From: Providencia huaxiensis | Lineage (GTDB): Bacteria > Pseudomonadota > Gammaproteobacteria > Enterobacterales > Enterobacteriaceae | Length of the DNA: 64,000 nucleotides | Direction: 5' to 3' | Assembly (NCBI RefSeq): GCF_002843235.3 | Contig: NZ_CP031123.2 | Span: 124,001 to 188,000 of the forward strand | In this document: one piece after another, positions 39,891 to 51,504 of the stretch | Position numbering within the stretch: the first letter of the stretch is position 1 | How the letters are laid out: the number at the start of each line of letters is the position of its first letter | Made by a program: the position numbers and the translations under genes | Notes under the pieces: generated by a model | The model's input: only the letters and a program-made list of their open reading frames with translations | What the model was told of the DNA's origin: nothing | Databases searched by the model: none

Positions 39891-41033
39891 ATGGATTTTA
39901 GATTGAATGATGAGCAGGAGTTGTTTGTCGCAGGGATCCGTGAACTCATGGCCAGTGAAAACTGGGAGAGCTATTTCGCACAGTGCGACCGCGACAGCCA
40001 ATATCCTGAGCGTTTTGTAAAAGCCTTAGCGGACATGGAAATCGATAACCTGCTGATCCCAGAAGAACATGGCGGCTTAGATGCAGGGTTTATTACGGTA
40101 GCTGCAGTATGGATGGAATTAGGTCGCCTAGGTGCACCAACCTATGTGCTGTACCAATTACCGGGTGGTTTTAACACCGTACTGAGGGAAGGGACTCAAG
40201 AGCAAATTGATAAAATTATGGCGTTTCGCGGCACAGGTAAACAAATGTGGAACTCTGCGATCACTGAACCGGGTGCCGGTTCTGACGTCGGTAGCTTGCA
40301 AACCACTTATCAACGTCGTAATGGCAAAGTTTATCTTAATGGTAGCAAATGCTTTATCACCAGTAGTGCCTACACACCGTATATCGTGGTGATGAGCCGT
40401 GATGCGGATTCGCCAGATAAACCTGTCTTTACTGAGTGGTTCTTGGATATGAGCAAACCGGGTATCAAGGTGAATAAACTTGAGAAACTGGGTTTACGCA
40501 TGGATAGCTGCTGTGAAATCACGTTTGATAACGTTGAACTTGATGAAAAAGATATGTTCGGCCGTGAAGGTAATGGTTTCAACCGTGTGAAAGAAGAGTT
40601 TGACCACGAGCGTTTCCTTGTGGCTCTGACTAACTACGGTACAGCAATGTGTGCGTTCGAAGACGCGGCTCGCTATGCAAATCAGCGTGTTCAATTCGGT
40701 GAAGCAATTGGTCGTTACCAATTAATTCAAGAAAAATTTGCACATATGGCGATCAAGCTCAATTCAATGCGCAACATGTTATATGAAACTGCATGGAAGA
40801 GTGACAACGGATTGATCACCTCGGGTGATGCAGCGATGTGTAAATACTTCTGTGCAAATGCGGCGTTTGAAGTTGTGGATTCTGCGATGCAAGTACTCGG
40901 CGGTGTCGGAATTGCAGGTGAGCATCGAATTGCACGTTTCTGGCGTGACTTACGTGTGGATCGTGTATCTGGTGGTTCAGATGAAATGCAAATACTAACA
41001 CTAGGCCGCAGTGTACTGAAACAGTACCGCTAA
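39891..41033 (+). CDS. caiA: Crotonobetainyl-CoA reductase CaiA
   Basis: The 380-residue enzyme of the acyl-CoA dehydrogenase fold reduces crotonobetainyl-CoA to gamma-butyrobetainyl-CoA as the final electron sink of the pathway. FAD and substrate blocks are seen in [13 protein letters not shown] near residues 123-135, [15 protein letters not shown], and the C-terminal [20 protein letters not shown] near 333-352, which is near-identical to the family. The catalytic base region is SGGSDEMQ. Electrons are thought to come from FixABCX. The length equals that of E. coli CaiA. Confidence 0.96.
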   Translation: MDFRLNDEQELFVAGIRELMASENWESYFAQCDRDSQYPERFVKALADMEIDNLLIPEEHGGLDAGFITVAAVWMELGRLGAPTYVLYQLPGGFNTVLREGTQEQIDKIMAFRGTGKQMWNSAITEPGAGSDVGSLQTTYQRRNGKVYLNGSKCFITSSAYTPYIVVMSRDADSPDKPVFTEWFLDMSKPGIKVNKLEKLGLRMDSCCEITFDNVELDEKDMFGREGNGFNRVKEEFDHERFLVALTNYGTAMCAFEDAARYANQRVQFGEAIGRYQLIQEKFAHMAIKLNSMRNMLYETAWKSDNGLITSGDAAMCKYFCANAAFEVVDSAMQVLGGVGIAGEHRIARFWRDLRVDRVSGGSDEMQILTLGRSVLKQYR

Positions 41034-41049
41034 TAACTGAATGCTTATA

Positions 41050-41074
41050 GGTTGGCTTTTTTAGCGAGCCAACC
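41050..41074 (+). other. Intra-operon hairpin between caiA and caiB
   Basis: GGTTGGCT and AGCCAACC pair perfectly around a 9-base loop just before the caiB ribosome site. No U-tract follows, so an RNA-processing or stability role is more likely than termination. Confidence 0.5.
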
Positions 41075-41096
41075 AAGTTTCACAGGAGACGAGAAC

Positions 41097-42317
41097 ATGG
41101 CAGAGCATCTACCTATGCCAGAGTTTGGCCCATTAGCTGGGGTCAGAGTGGTATTTTCAGGGATTGAAATAGCCGGCCCATTTGCAGGACAAATGTTTGC
41201 AGAGTGGGGCGCAGAAGTGATTTGGATAGAGAACGTAGCGTGGGCGGATACCATTCGTGTTCAGCCTAATTATCCTCAGTTATCAAGGCGTAACCTGCGT
41301 GCATTATCACTGAATATCTTTAAAGATGAAGGGCGAGAAGCATTCCTGAAGCTAATGGAAACAACGGATATATTCATTGAGGCTAGTAAAGGACCCGCAT
41401 TTGCTCGTAGAGGGATCACCGATGAGGTACTTTGGGAACACAACCCAAAATTGGTTGTCGCTCATTTATCAGGCTTCGGACAATATGGCGATCCTCAATA
41501 CACTAACCTAGCGGCCTACAATACCATTGCACAGGCTTTCAGTGGTTATCTTATCCAAAATGGTGATAAAGACCAGCCAATGCCTGCCTTCCCTTATACC
41601 GCAGATTATTTTTCTGGCATGACCGCCACAACAGCAGCTCTCGCAGCACTGTATAAAGCGCGTGAAACGGGTAAAGGGGAAAGCATTGATATCGCCATGT
41701 ACGAAGTGATGTTGCGTATGGGGCAATACTTCATGATGGATTACTTCAATGGTGGCGAAATTTGCCCACGTATGACCAAAGGGAAAGACCCGTACTACGC
41801 GGGTTGTGGGCTCTATAGCTGTAATGATGGCTATATTGTGATGGAAGTCGTTGGTATCACTCAAGTACAAGAAATATTTAAAGATATTGGTCTTGGTCAT
41901 TTACTAGGAACGCCAGAAATACCTGAAGGGACTCAGCTCATTCATCGAATTGAATGTCCTTATGGACCTTTAATGGAAGAAAAACTCGATGAATGGCTAG
42001 GCGCACGCTCGATTGATGAGGTGCTAGCAAGGTTGGCTGAGCTGAACATTGCAAGTGCGAAAGTATTAACTATTCCTGAGCTAGATACTAACCCTCAATA
42101 CATAGCTCGGGAGTCGATTACCAGTTGGCAGACCATGGATGGGCGCACATGTCGTGGTCCAAACGTTATGCCAAAATTCAAAAATAATCCGGGCCAAATA
42201 TGGCGCGGTATGCCATCACATGGCATGGATACCACGGATATATTGAAAAATATTGGATATAGCGAAACAGATATTCGGGGGTTAGTCGACAAAGGACTGG
42301 CCAAAATAGTGGATTAA
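41097..42317 (+). CDS. caiB: L-carnitine CoA-transferase CaiB
   Basis: The ATG at 41097 follows CAGGAGACGAGAAC and gives [18 protein letters not shown], matching the E. coli start (406 residues here, 405 there). A frame start at 41052 lies inside the preceding hairpin. This type III CoA-transferase moves CoA between gamma-butyrobetaine and carnitine or crotonobetaine. Catalytic Asp170 lies in PYTADYFSG. Residues 20-80 are almost the same as the E. coli protein. It forms an interlocked dimer in the cytoplasm. Confidence 0.96.
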   Translation: MAEHLPMPEFGPLAGVRVVFSGIEIAGPFAGQMFAEWGAEVIWIENVAWADTIRVQPNYPQLSRRNLRALSLNIFKDEGREAFLKLMETTDIFIEASKGPAFARRGITDEVLWEHNPKLVVAHLSGFGQYGDPQYTNLAAYNTIAQAFSGYLIQNGDKDQPMPAFPYTADYFSGMTATTAALAALYKARETGKGESIDIAMYEVMLRMGQYFMMDYFNGGEICPRMTKGKDPYYAGCGLYSCNDGYIVMEVVGITQVQEIFKDIGLGHLLGTPEIPEGTQLIHRIECPYGPLMEEKLDEWLGARSIDEVLARLAELNIASAKVLTIPELDTNPQYIARESITSWQTMDGRTCRGPNVMPKFKNNPGQIWRGMPSHGMDTTDILKNIGYSETDIRGLVDKGLAKIVD

Positions 42318-42387
42318 TTGAATGGGTAATCAGGTCAATTAATCCATTGGCCTGAATATTCATCAGGGAAATGATGGGAAGCAATTA

Positions 42388-43947
42388 ATGGATGTAATCG
42401 GTAAACAAAATTTGCGCCAAATGTGGGATGATCTAGCGTTAACTCATGGCAATAACAAGGCGCTTATCTTTGAATCCTGCGATGGAAATGTCCGTGAATT
42501 CAGCTACATTGAGATGAATGAACACATTAACCGCACAGCAAACCTCTTTTTAGCTTATGGCATTCAAAAAGGGGATAAGGTTGCTTTACATCTAGATAAT
42601 TGCCCAGAGTTTTTCTTTTGCTGGTTTGGCTTGGCAAAAATTGGGGCGATCATGGTCCCTGTTAATGCACGTTATAAATACAATGAAGCCGCTTGGATTA
42701 TGCAAAACTGCCAGCCACGGATGGTCGTGACTTGTGCGACTTTTTTAGATATTTATCAACGTGTACTTGATGATGAAAGTACCAGCCTTGAACATATTTT
42801 TTTAATTTCAGATACCCCCGTTAAACAACAAAACGGCGTTTCAGACTTTTTGCTTGAACAAGCACAAAAACCCATTGAATTGACACAACTCATTGCGTTA
42901 AGTGTTGATGATACTGCGGAAATTTTATTTACTTCGGGTACGACCTCAAAACCCAAAGGGGTGATCATTACCCACTATAACTTACGTTTTGCGGGTTACT
43001 ACTCTTCTTGGCAGAACACCCTGCGCTCAGATGATATTTATCTGACTGTCATGCCTGTTTTTCATATCGATTGCCAGTGCACCGTGTCCATGGCCGCCTT
43101 TTCGGTGGGCGCTACTTTTGTGTTACTCGAAAGGTACAGTGCACGACGTTTTTGGCAACAAGTCGTGAAACATCGAGCGACGGTGGTTGAGTTGATCCCA
43201 ATGATGATCCGCACGTTATTAAGTCAACCTCTGGCGGATAACGAAAAAGACCATTGTTTACGTGAAGCGATGTTCTATCTCAATTTGAGTAATGAGGAAA
43301 AAGAACAATTTATGGCGCGTTTTGCGGTGAAGAGTTTTCTGACCTCATATGGCATGACGGAAACCATCGTGGGGTTGATTGGCGATAGGCCCGGTGATAT
43401 TCGTCGCTGGCCATCTATTGGCCGCCCCGGTTTTTGCTATAAAGCACAAATCAGGGATGAAAATAACCAACCTGTTGCAGCAGGGGTGGTAGGCGAGCTC
43501 TGTGTTAAAGGTGAACGTGGAAAAACCTTATTTAAAGAGTATTACAACAACCCAGAAGCAACGGAGAAAGCTTTCGATAAACAAGGCTGGATGCATACCG
43601 GAGACTTTGCTTATCAAGATGACGATGGCTTTTTCTATTTTGTGGATAGAAGCATGAACATGATCAAACGGTGCGGTGAAAACGTTTCGTGCAGTGAGAT
43701 TGAAAATATCATTGCTTCACATCCCGCTATCGTTGACGTGGCCGTGATAGGTGTTGCTGATGAAATTCGTGATGAAGCAATTAAAGCCTTTATTGTGCTA
43801 GAAGAGGGTGAAACCTTAACGCAGGAAGAGTTTTTCGCTTTCTGTGAAAAGCAAATGGCGAAATTTAAAGTGCCGTCATGGGTTGAGGTACGTAAGGATT
43901 TACCGCGTAACTGTTCTGGGAAAGTACTGAAAAAACACCTGAAATAA
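42388..43947 (+). CDS. caiC: Crotonobetaine/carnitine-CoA ligase CaiC
   Basis: The 519-residue adenylate-forming enzyme makes the first CoA ester from free betaine or carnitine with ATP, starting the CoA-transfer cycle run by CaiB. The AMP-binding loop is [12 protein letters not shown] near residues 182-193. The A5 block is [10 protein letters not shown] near 331-340, the A7 block [10 protein letters not shown] near 403-412, and the final catalytic Lys lies in NCSGKVLKK close to the C-terminus. It is the fourth cai gene, 70 bp after caiB. Confidence 0.95.
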   Translation: MDVIGKQNLRQMWDDLALTHGNNKALIFESCDGNVREFSYIEMNEHINRTANLFLAYGIQKGDKVALHLDNCPEFFFCWFGLAKIGAIMVPVNARYKYNEAAWIMQNCQPRMVVTCATFLDIYQRVLDDESTSLEHIFLISDTPVKQQNGVSDFLLEQAQKPIELTQLIALSVDDTAEILFTSGTTSKPKGVIITHYNLRFAGYYSSWQNTLRSDDIYLTVMPVFHIDCQCTVSMAAFSVGATFVLLERYSARRFWQQVVKHRATVVELIPMMIRTLLSQPLADNEKDHCLREAMFYLNLSNEEKEQFMARFAVKSFLTSYGMTETIVGLIGDRPGDIRRWPSIGRPGFCYKAQIRDENNQPVAAGVVGELCVKGERGKTLFKEYYNNPEATEKAFDKQGWMHTGDFAYQDDDGFFYFVDRSMNMIKRCGENVSCSEIENIIASHPAIVDVAVIGVADEIRDEAIKAFIVLEEGETLTQEEFFAFCEKQMAKFKVPSWVEVRKDLPRNCSGKVLKKHLK

Positions 43948-43975
43948 TCGAATAATTCTATTAATTACGCGAACG

Positions 43976-44003
43976 TTTTGGTTGTAACCATTTGCAGCCA
44001 AAA
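43976..44003 (+). other. Intra-operon hairpin between caiC and caiD
   Basis: TTTTGGTTG and CAGCCAAAA form a 9-bp stem with one G-U pair and a 10-base loop in the 87-bp gap. It may stabilise or separate mRNA segments. Confidence 0.4.
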
Positions 44004-44034
44004 TGCGAACGCATGATCACTAAAGGATTGCACT

Positions 44035-44820
44035 ATGAGCGAATCATTAAAAGTTACCCGTAATGGCTCCATTTTAGAAATCGTACTTGATAGACCTAAA
44101 GCGAATGCAATTGATGCGAAAACCAGTTTCAAAATGGGTGAGGTTTTTCTCAACTTCCGTGATGACCCATCATTACGCGTTGCGATTATCACCGGTGCTG
44201 GCGAGCGGTTCTTCTCTGCCGGTTGGGATTTAAAATCTGCTGCAGAAGGTGAAGCCCCAGATGCTGATTTTGGTCCTGGTGGTTTTGCAGGGCTTACTGA
44301 AATTTTCAATTTGAATAAGCCTGTCATTGCAGCTGTAAATGGTTATGCGTTTGGTGGAGGTTTCGAACTGGCTTTAGCAGCAGATATGATTATTTGTTCT
44401 GAAAATGCTAGCTTTGCATTACCAGAAGCACAACTTGGCATTGTACCTGATAGCGGCGGTGTCTTACGCTTACCCAAAATTCTTCCGGCACCCATTGTGA
44501 ACGAAATGGTAATGACGGGTAGGCGAATGGATGCGAAGGAAGCATTACGTTGGGGAATTGCTAACGATGTTGTACCAATTGAAAACTTAATGGACAAAGC
44601 GCGTCAGTTAGCGGAGCAAATCACCCAAAGTGCGCCACTTGCTGTCGCTGCACTGAAAGAAATTTTCCGTGCGACAGGGGAGCTCACTGTTGAAGAGGGG
44701 TATAAACTCATGCGCAGCGGTGTACTGACAAACTACCCTGCGGTTTTACATTCCGAAGATGCAACAGAAGGCCCACTCGCATTTGCCGAAAAACGTTCAC
44801 CAAGTTGGAAAGGGCGCTAG
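44035..44820 (+). CDS. caiD: Carnitinyl-CoA dehydratase CaiD
   Basis: The 261-residue crotonase-fold enzyme interconverts carnitinyl-CoA and crotonobetainyl-CoA. The oxyanion-hole segments are [11 protein letters not shown] near residues 59-69 and [18 protein letters not shown] near 102-119. Catalytic acidic residues fall in [13 protein letters not shown] near 129-141. Length and start match E. coli CaiD (261). The C-terminal helix SPSWKGR is also conserved. The step feeds CaiA. Confidence 0.96.
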   Translation: MSESLKVTRNGSILEIVLDRPKANAIDAKTSFKMGEVFLNFRDDPSLRVAIITGAGERFFSAGWDLKSAAEGEAPDADFGPGGFAGLTEIFNLNKPVIAAVNGYAFGGGFELALAADMIICSENASFALPEAQLGIVPDSGGVLRLPKILPAPIVNEMVMTGRRMDAKEALRWGIANDVVPIENLMDKARQLAEQITQSAPLAVAALKEIFRATGELTVEEGYKLMRSGVLTNYPAVLHSEDATEGPLAFAEKRSPSWKGR

Positions 44821-44843
44821 TTAAGCTAGCAGCGAGGTGAATT

Positions 44844-45437
44844 TTGAGCTTTTACGCTTTTGAAGGGGTGATCCCAGTTGTTCACCCTACCGCATATGTA
44901 CACCCATCAGCGGTAGTGATTGGTGATGTTATTATCGGCGAAGGAGTTTTTATTGGGCCTAACGCCTCTTTACGTGGGGACTATGGACGTTTGATCATAG
45001 AAAAAGGCGCGAATATTCAGGACTGCTGCATCATGCATGGCTACAGTGATGTAGAAACCATTGTCCATGAATGTGGACATATAGGCCACGGAGCTATTTT
45101 ACATGGATGCATTATTGGCCGTGATGCTTTGGTTGGAATGAATAGTGTTGTTATGGATGGCGCTGTGATTGGTGAGGAAAGCATTGTTGCTGCGATGAGT
45201 TTTGTTAAAGCCGGTTTTCAAGGAGAAAGCCGTCAGATGTTAGTCGGAAGTCCAGCACGTTTTTTACGCTCAGTGACTGATGAAGAACTGCATTGGAAGC
45301 GGTTAAACACTAAAGAATATCAAGACTTAGCCGGTCGGTATCAGCAATACCTACAAGAAACTCAGCCCTTAACAGAGCTTGAAGTTAATCGACCCCAATT
45401 ATTTGGTACAACGGATGTAAAACCTAAGGGGCAGTGA
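44844..45437 (+). CDS. caiE: CaiE, hexapeptide-repeat protein of carnitine metabolism
   Basis: The start is a TTG at 44844 with GAGGTGAAT upstream. It gives 197 residues that align from the first residue with E. coli CaiE (196), and no ATG or GTG fits. The left-handed beta-helix is built from hexapeptide repeats over about residues 15-140. The gamma-carbonic-anhydrase-like His pattern is in CIMHGY and [12 protein letters not shown]. The role is not settled. It is thought to help CaiB/CaiD activity or cofactor supply. It is last in the operon and followed by a strong terminator. Confidence 0.93.
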   Translation: MSFYAFEGVIPVVHPTAYVHPSAVVIGDVIIGEGVFIGPNASLRGDYGRLIIEKGANIQDCCIMHGYSDVETIVHECGHIGHGAILHGCIIGRDALVGMNSVVMDGAVIGEESIVAAMSFVKAGFQGESRQMLVGSPARFLRSVTDEELHWKRLNTKEYQDLAGRYQQYLQETQPLTELEVNRPQLFGTTDVKPKGQ

Positions 45438-45460
45438 TTCACAAAAAGGCCGTAAAATAA

Positions 45461-45492
45461 AAAAACGCAGCTGGTGAAGTCTGCGTTTTTTA
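45461..45492. terminator. Bidirectional terminator between caiE and caiF
   Basis: AAAAACGCAG and CTGCGTTTTT form a perfect 10-bp stem with a 10-base loop and A/T runs on both sides. It serves the two converging genes. Confidence 0.9.
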
Positions 45493-45516
45493 TTGGTGTG
45501 AAGCTAAGAAATAGGT

Positions 45517-45909
45517 TTAGCGACGTTGTGATTTTGATAGCATCCATTGCCATTTTTGCTCTCGATTTAATTCACTTGGCGGCATAGAAGCTGCTTTTAT
45601 AGGAGAATCGATAGTGACTTTTTCAGCTTGATGATTTCTTAAACGTGCATAAAGCTGGTTATCAATTCTCTTAACTTTAATAAGCCGCTGACATTGGCAA
45701 CCTCGTCCCGATAATTTATTTGGGATCATTTTTACTTCACACTGAATTTCAGCAACATCAGATAAAATATAAGAAACAATATTGACGGCATTAGGATGCG
45801 GGATACCAAAGTTGTTAGATATCTCTCTAGCTGTTGTCCAGCGGCCTTGTTTCATTACCCAGTTCGCAATAGATAAATACAAGGGTTCATTAATAAATTG
45901 TCCACACAT
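45517..45909 (-). CDS. caiF: Transcriptional activator CaiF
   Basis: The ATG at 45909, spaced six bases from GGAG, gives a 130-residue protein. The TTG four codons upstream overlaps that site. It aligns along its whole length with E. coli CaiF (131): an N-terminal winged-helix part (LYLSIANWVMKQGRWTTARE), the hallmark SCEVKMIPNKL-type segment seen as QCEVKMIPNKLSGRGCQCQ near 60-78, and the end LNREQKWQWMLSKS. CaiF activates both cai and fix operons with carnitine under anaerobic conditions. It is convergent with caiE as in E. coli. Confidence 0.95.
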   Translation of the reverse strand: MCGQFINEPLYLSIANWVMKQGRWTTAREISNNFGIPHPNAVNIVSYILSDVAEIQCEVKMIPNKLSGRGCQCQRLIKVKRIDNQLYARLRNHQAEKVTIDSPIKAASMPPSELNREQKWQWMLSKSQRR

Positions 45910-46433
45910 AAGCGCTCCCAAATCTATTTATTAAAATTGATTAAATAAAAATAAACTATATGAAAATTGTAGTTGGAATAGCGTTTATTTGTTTCCTGGT
46001 TTGTTAATTAAGAAAACAAAATAATTACTTATTAATTTTCGGTTAAAATTGTTAAAATAATATATTCGTTATAGAAATTAGTTGTCATTTTCAAAATGAT
46101 ATTTTACGAATATAACTCAGAGACTAAATTACTCAGTCCTATAGTGACAAAGTTCATATTAATAGATTTTAAAATAATTTGCATGTCTTTATTGTAAAAA
46201 CTCACATTCAAGATAAAAGCTTTGTTTATATTCTTATTTCAGGTAAATAGCTGAATATTGTTGTAGATAAACTGATTGTATTTAGTTTTATATTTTATTT
46301 TAATGATCTTGAAATATAATAAAAATGTGACATATTTTTTTAATGAACATGAATGAGTCAGTAATAACAGGGAGATAAATACTTTTTTAGTGTATTAAGA
46401 AAAGGAATAAGAGTGATTGGCTTTGTGATTGAA
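45910..46433. other. Very AT-rich gap between caiF and dxs
   Basis: No gene is visible. The caiF promoter should lie here. In E. coli it responds to CRP and FNR, but I do not see a convincing site. Confidence 0.45.
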
Positions 46434-46464
46434 TAGGGCATTGTATTGTTAATGCAATGCCCTA
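46434..46464 (-). terminator. Hairpin downstream of dxs
   Basis: TAGGGCATTG and CAATGCCCTA pair perfectly with an 11-base loop about 10 bp past the dxs stop. The following U-tract is weak. Confidence 0.65.
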
Positions 46465-46474
46465 AAGATAAAAA

Positions 46475-48340
46475 TTATTTGGCTAAGTAGTTATTAATAG
46501 AATTAACAATACCAGTGGAATCTAAGCCCAATTCAGCAATAAGTTCCTCTTGGGTACCTTGAGAAATAAAATAATCAGGTAAACCAAGGTTTAAGGTTGG
46601 AATGATTTTTTTCTCATGCATTAAGAATTCATTCACGCCGCTACCTGCACCACCCATGATGGCATTTTCTTCGAGAGTGACAAGAACATCATGAGTCTCG
46701 GCTATTTCAAGGATCAGGGCTTCGTCTAAAGGCTTCACAAAGCGCATATCAATGACAGTTGCATTGAGTTGCTCGGCAGCGACTAATGCGTGGCTTAATA
46801 ATGTGCCAAAGCATAAGATAGCGACTTTTTCACCTTGGCGACGAATAATACCTTTACCAATAGGTAGTGGTGATAATGGCTGTAATTCAGCGCCTGTTCC
46901 TGTGCCTCGAGGGTAACGCACTGCACATGGGCCATCTTGGTAATGGTAGCCAGTATGTAGCATTTGGCGGCACTCATTTTCATCACTTGGGGCCATAATA
47001 ACCATTGTTGGTATACAGCGTAGAAATGAAATATCAAAAGAACCTTGGTGAGTTTGCCCATCAGCCCCTACAATGCCAGCTCGGTCAATCGCAAACATGA
47101 CAGGAACCTTCTGGATAGCCACATCATGAATGACTTGGTCGTAACCGCGTTGCAAGAACGTGGAATAGATGGCAACGATAGGCTTATAGCCACCAATGGC
47201 AAGGCCGGCTGCAAATGTGACCGCATGTTGTTCAGCGATCGCGACATCGAAGTATTGGTCTGGGAATTCTTTAGAGAAGCGAACCATACCAGACCCTTCA
47301 CGCATAGCAGGGGTGATAGCCATCAATTTGCTATCATTTTTAGCCTCTTCACATAGCCAATCACCAAAAATTTTAGAGAAAGTCGGCCCTGTCTCTTTGC
47401 TTTTGGGTAAAGTGAATGTGCTTGGGTCAAATTTAGGAACCGCGTGCCAGCTAATAGGGTCTTTTTCTGCCGGCTCATAACCTCGGCCTTTCTTGGTCAT
47501 GATATGTAAAAATTGCGGGCCTTTTAAATCACGCATATTTTTTAACGTTTGAACTAAGGCAACAACATCATGGCCGTCAACAGGGCCAATATAGTTAAAA
47601 CCTAATTCTTCAAACATGGTTCCCGGTACAACCATGCCTTTAATGTGTTCTTCTGTCTTTTTCAGTAGCTCTTTAATCGGTGGCATGTTAGAAAAAACTT
47701 TTTTGCCACCTTCACGCAATGTTGTGTAGAGCTTTCCAGAAAGCAAGTGAGCTAAGTGGTTGTTGAGTGCGCCAACATTTTCTGAAATAGACATTTCGTT
47801 ATCGTTTAAGATAACCAACATATCAGGTGCGGCATCCCCTGCATGGTTCATCGCTTCAAATGCCATTCCTGCAGTGATCGCGCCATCACCAATCACACAA
47901 ACCGTCTTACGGCTTTGTTGCTCTTTTTCTGCGGCAATGGCCATACCTAAACCGGCACTAATGGATGTTGAGGAATGGCCAACGCTTAAAATGTCATATT
48001 CACTTTCTTCACGCCATGGAAAGGGATGCAAACCATTTTTTTGACGGATGGTATCAATACGGTCACGGCGACCCGTCAATATTTTATGTGGGTAGGCTTG
48101 GTGGCCGACATCCCAAACAAGGTTATCAAATGGAGTTTTATAGACATAATGCAATGCGACGGTGAGTTCAACAGCACCGAGACCAGAAGCAAAGTGACCG
48201 CTAGAGCGACCCACGCTACTCAGTAAAAATTGTCTGAGTTCATCACAAAGCTTAGGCAAACTCTCTTTAGGCAACAGACGAAGCTCATCTGGTGTCTCTG
48301 CCAAGGCTAGCGTTGGATATTTAGCGATATCAATACTCAT
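46475..48340 (-). CDS. dxs: 1-deoxy-D-xylulose-5-phosphate synthase
   Basis: The start chosen is the ATG at 48340, which gives [17 protein letters not shown] as in E. coli (621 residues here, 620 there). A start at 48388 would add 16 unrelated residues. This thiamine-diphosphate enzyme joins pyruvate and glyceraldehyde-3-phosphate as the entry to the MEP isoprenoid pathway. The cofactor motif is [19 protein letters not shown] near residues 151-169 with NDNEMSIS after it. The transketolase pyrimidine half has [15 protein letters not shown] near 367-381. It follows ispA after 249 bp, a wider gap than usual. Confidence 0.96.
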   Translation of the reverse strand: MSIDIAKYPTLALAETPDELRLLPKESLPKLCDELRQFLLSSVGRSSGHFASGLGAVELTVALHYVYKTPFDNLVWDVGHQAYPHKILTGRRDRIDTIRQKNGLHPFPWREESEYDILSVGHSSTSISAGLGMAIAAEKEQQSRKTVCVIGDGAITAGMAFEAMNHAGDAAPDMLVILNDNEMSISENVGALNNHLAHLLSGKLYTTLREGGKKVFSNMPPIKELLKKTEEHIKGMVVPGTMFEELGFNYIGPVDGHDVVALVQTLKNMRDLKGPQFLHIMTKKGRGYEPAEKDPISWHAVPKFDPSTFTLPKSKETGPTFSKIFGDWLCEEAKNDSKLMAITPAMREGSGMVRFSKEFPDQYFDVAIAEQHAVTFAAGLAIGGYKPIVAIYSTFLQRGYDQVIHDVAIQKVPVMFAIDRAGIVGADGQTHQGSFDISFLRCIPTMVIMAPSDENECRQMLHTGYHYQDGPCAVRYPRGTGTGAELQPLSPLPIGKGIIRRQGEKVAILCFGTLLSHALVAAEQLNATVIDMRFVKPLDEALILEIAETHDVLVTLEENAIMGGAGSGVNEFLMHEKKIIPTLNLGLPDYFISQGTQEELIAELGLDSTGIVNSINNYLAK

Positions 48341-48589
48341 TAGTTGCTCACTTATAATTAATAAAAAACCCAACTTACTTAGCCACAATAAAATGACTAT
48401 TCTCAGTATTTAGCGACATAAGGCTTCTATGTGCTGTTGGGTTGCCTTCGTTTATCGTCTGCCTATAACTCTATTGATTAAGAAGTCATCCATCTATTTT
48501 TTGGGGCTATAGGTATGATTCGAAGATGCATTAAGGTAATAATTGCCGTAATTATCGATCTTCTTGTAGCTAAAAGGCAAAGCATATTG
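48341..48589 (-). other. Extended ispA-dxs spacer
   Basis: There are 249 bp without a gene between two genes usually packed tightly in enterobacteria. A separate dxs promoter may lie here, but I cannot identify boxes with confidence. Confidence 0.4.
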
Positions 48590-49507
48590 TCAGCTTTTAC
48601 GCTCAATAATGAAATTAGCTAAAGCACTTAGCATTTCTATATTATATCCATGGGACTGGAGAGTCTCTAAAGCATCTATCGCATCATGATATAGCTCACG
48701 TGCTTTTTTTTGTGCTGCTTCAAGGCCTAATAGCGATGGGTAGGTGCTTTTTTCATGTTCGGCATCCGTTCCTTGACGTTTACCCGTAACTTCACTATCA
48801 CCGATAACATCTAGGATATCGTCCTGTACTTGAAAGGCAAGGCCGATGGATTGTGCATATTTGTCTAAAACAGGCAGTAATTGTTGGCCTTTTTCACCGG
48901 CTGCAAAAGCACCAAGACGGATTGCTGCACGAATCAATGCACCTGTTTTATGTTGATGAATGCGCTCGAGGGATTCAAGGTTAACTTGCTTTCCTTCCGC
49001 ATCTAAATCAAGAGCTTGTCCACCACACATACCAGCTAAACCGCTTGCGTATGATAACTCTGCAATCATCGCTATGCGGTCTTTATCAGTAACATCTGGC
49101 ATAGGTGCCGATGACAGCAGTTGGAATGCCAATGTTTGCAATGCATCTCCAGCAAGTACCGCATTACCTTCACCATATTTAATGTGGCAAGTCGGTTGGC
49201 CGCGACGCAAATCATCATCATCCATTGCAGGTAAATCATCATGGATTAATGAATAAGCATGAATACATTCGACGGCGGCTGCAGGGGCATCAAGATTTTC
49301 TTGGCTAACACCAAACATAGAGCCGATGGCATAAGTTAAAAATGGGCGTAAACGTTTTCCACCTAATAATGTGCCATAACGCATTGCTTGTGCAAGTGGA
49401 AGGTCTGTAAATGGCAGTGCGTTTAAGGCATCTAATAGGTATTGATTGACTCTGTCGTAGGCCTGTTTTTGTTGCTGCGTAAAGCTATCTAAATGTTGTT
49501 CAGACAT
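48590..49507 (-). CDS. ispA: Farnesyl diphosphate synthase IspA
   Basis: The 305-residue prenyltransferase makes geranyl and then farnesyl diphosphate. The first Asp-rich motif is DDLPAMDDDD (residues 90-99) and the second is QDDILDVIGD near 226-235. The conserved GGKRLRP at 49-55 binds the diphosphate of IPP. It lies three bases after xseB and upstream of dxs, the order of the E. coli xseB-ispA-dxs operon, linking entry and chain-building steps of isoprenoid synthesis. Confidence 0.96.
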   Translation of the reverse strand: MSEQHLDSFTQQQKQAYDRVNQYLLDALNALPFTDLPLAQAMRYGTLLGGKRLRPFLTYAIGSMFGVSQENLDAPAAAVECIHAYSLIHDDLPAMDDDDLRRGQPTCHIKYGEGNAVLAGDALQTLAFQLLSSAPMPDVTDKDRIAMIAELSYASGLAGMCGGQALDLDAEGKQVNLESLERIHQHKTGALIRAAIRLGAFAAGEKGQQLLPVLDKYAQSIGLAFQVQDDILDVIGDSEVTGKRQGTDAEHEKSTYPSLLGLEAAQKKARELYHDAIDALETLQSHGYNIEMLSALANFIIERKS

Positions 49508-49510
49508 AAT

Positions 49511-49762
49511 TTATTCAGTATCAGGTGAAAAATCGGCTAGAGGTTTATTTTCGTCATCACTCAGCAAAATTTGTACACGTTGCTCAGCTTGCTGTAGTAC
49601 TTTTTGACCTTGTTTAGCAATTTGAACACCACGTTCAAACTCATTAAGGGCATCTTCTAAGGGAAGCTCACCAGATTCTAGGCGAGCGACGATCTGCTCT
49701 AGCTCTTGAAGCGAGTTTTCAAAACTAACAGTTGGAACTTGCTGAGTTTTTTCTTTAGCCAT
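49511..49762 (-). CDS. xseB: Exonuclease VII small subunit XseB
   Basis: The 83-residue helical protein shows the XseB signature [20 protein letters not shown] at residues 14-33, followed by [14 protein letters not shown]. Several copies bind one XseA to form the single-strand-specific exonuclease VII. It is the first gene of xseB-ispA-dxs and is divergent from thiI, as in E. coli. Confidence 0.96.
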   Translation of the reverse strand: MAKEKTQQVPTVSFENSLQELEQIVARLESGELPLEDALNEFERGVQIAKQGQKVLQQAEQRVQILLSDDENKPLADFSPDTE

Positions 49763-49982
49763 AATATTTAGCCACTAATGTGAAATCAGTTAATTCGAGG
49801 GATTTTAAATATTCAGCAGACTAACGCAGTCTTGCTACGGTTACAATTTATTATTGGGGTTTTTAGATTCAACCCGCAAGATAGTGTTATAATACGCCTC
49901 ATTATTGACAATTGGTAACGTGTCATGTGTCTCTGTTAAGGCACATTCGTTTGCCCCCAACCACCATGAACATGCAGCTATT

Positions 49983-51434
49983 ATGAAGTTTATCATTAAG
50001 TTATTCCCAGAAATTACCATTAAAAGCCAAACTGTTAGGCTACGTTTCATTAAAATTTTGACCAGTAATATCCGTAACGTGCTTAAACCACTTGGCGAAG
50101 AAATTTCGGTTGTCCGTAATTGGGATAACATTGAAGTGCGTGTGAAGGGGGAAACAAAACACGACGAAATTTGTGACATGCTAGGGCGTATCCCAGGTAT
50201 TCACCATATTCTCGAAGTGGAAGAAAAACCATTTACCAGTCTACATCATATTTACGAAATGACACACGAAGCCTATGGTGAGTCATTAGAAAATAAAACA
50301 TTCTGTGTGCGGGTAAAACGTCGCGGTAAACATGAGTTTTCATCCATCGATGCCGAACGCTATATTGGTGGTGGGCTGAACCAGCACATTGCGTCTGCAA
50401 AAGTTAAGCTTAAGGATCCTGATACCACGATCCACTTAGAAATCGAAGATGATAAACTTATCTTAGTTAAAGCACGTATTGAAGGTATCGGTGGTTTCCC
50501 TATCGGGACCCAAGAGGATGTGTTATCACTCATTTCTGGTGGTTTTGATTCAGGTGTCTCGAGCTATATGTTGATGCGTCGTGGTTGTCGTGTTCACTAT
50601 TGCTTCTTTAATTTAGGCGGCGCTGCACATGAAATTGGTGTGAAACAAATTGCACATTATCTGTGGAACCGTTTTGGTAGCTCCCATAAAGTCCGTTTTA
50701 TTGCTGTAAACTTTGAGCCAGTTGTGGCTGAAATTTTAGAAAAAGTGGATGATGGCCAAATGGGGGTTGTGCTCAAACGTATGATGGTAAGAGCCGCATC
50801 TAAAGTTGCAGAACGTTATGGCGTTCAGGCGATTGTTACGGGTGAAGCACTGGGGCAGGTGTCAAGCCAGACTCTAACAAACCTGCACTTAATTGATAAT
50901 GCTTCTGATACCCTCGTATTAAGGCCGCTAATTTCTCATGATAAAGAACACATTATCAAGCTAGCTCGCCAAATTGGTACTGAAGATTTTGCTAAAACCA
51001 TGCCTGAATATTGTGGTGTGATTTCAAAAAGCCCAACAGTGAAAGCGGTGAAAGCGCGTATTGAAGCGGAAGAGGGCAACTTTGATTTCGGTATTTTAGA
51101 GTCTGTTGTTGAACAAGCGCAAAATATTGATATTCGCCAAATTGCACAAGAAAGCCTTGAAAAAGTCCCTGAAATTGAAATGGTGAGTGAGCTTTCAATT
51201 GAAAATGAAGTGATTTTAGATATTCGTTCAATTGATGAATTTGAAGATAAACCATTAAACGTGGATGGAATGGAAGTTAAGCATATTCCATTCTATAAGT
51301 TGAGCACGCAATTTGGTGACTTACCAAAAGATAAAACCTACTTATTATATTGTGACCGTGGGGTAATGAGCCGCTTGCAAGCGCTATACCTAAAGGAACA
51401 AGGTTATGAAAATATAAAGGTTTATCGGCCGTAG
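49983..51434 (+). CDS. thiI: tRNA 4-thiouridine/thiazole sulfurtransferase ThiI
   Basis: The ATG at 49983 gives [16 protein letters not shown], the family start, and 483 residues (E. coli 482). An upstream frame at 49905 adds 26 unrelated residues. The domains in order are a ferredoxin-like part and THUMP (about 1-165), a PP-loop ATP pyrophosphatase ([12 protein letters not shown] near 182-193) and a C-terminal rhodanese domain. Cys457 in [11 protein letters not shown] accepts sulfur from IscS. The enzyme puts 4-thiouridine at tRNA position 8 and gives sulfur for the thiamine thiazole. The full-length rhodanese domain means both roles are likely. Confidence 0.96.
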   Translation: MKFIIKLFPEITIKSQTVRLRFIKILTSNIRNVLKPLGEEISVVRNWDNIEVRVKGETKHDEICDMLGRIPGIHHILEVEEKPFTSLHHIYEMTHEAYGESLENKTFCVRVKRRGKHEFSSIDAERYIGGGLNQHIASAKVKLKDPDTTIHLEIEDDKLILVKARIEGIGGFPIGTQEDVLSLISGGFDSGVSSYMLMRRGCRVHYCFFNLGGAAHEIGVKQIAHYLWNRFGSSHKVRFIAVNFEPVVAEILEKVDDGQMGVVLKRMMVRAASKVAERYGVQAIVTGEALGQVSSQTLTNLHLIDNASDTLVLRPLISHDKEHIIKLARQIGTEDFAKTMPEYCGVISKSPTVKAVKARIEAEEGNFDFGILESVVEQAQNIDIRQIAQESLEKVPEIEMVSELSIENEVILDIRSIDEFEDKPLNVDGMEVKHIPFYKLSTQFGDLPKDKTYLLYCDRGVMSRLQALYLKEQGYENIKVYRP

Positions 51435-51504
51435 CTTAAAACAGGGTGCTTGCATCACCAACTCATCATCAGAGAGAAATGTGGGGGAAAACTCCCCCAC
51501 AAGA

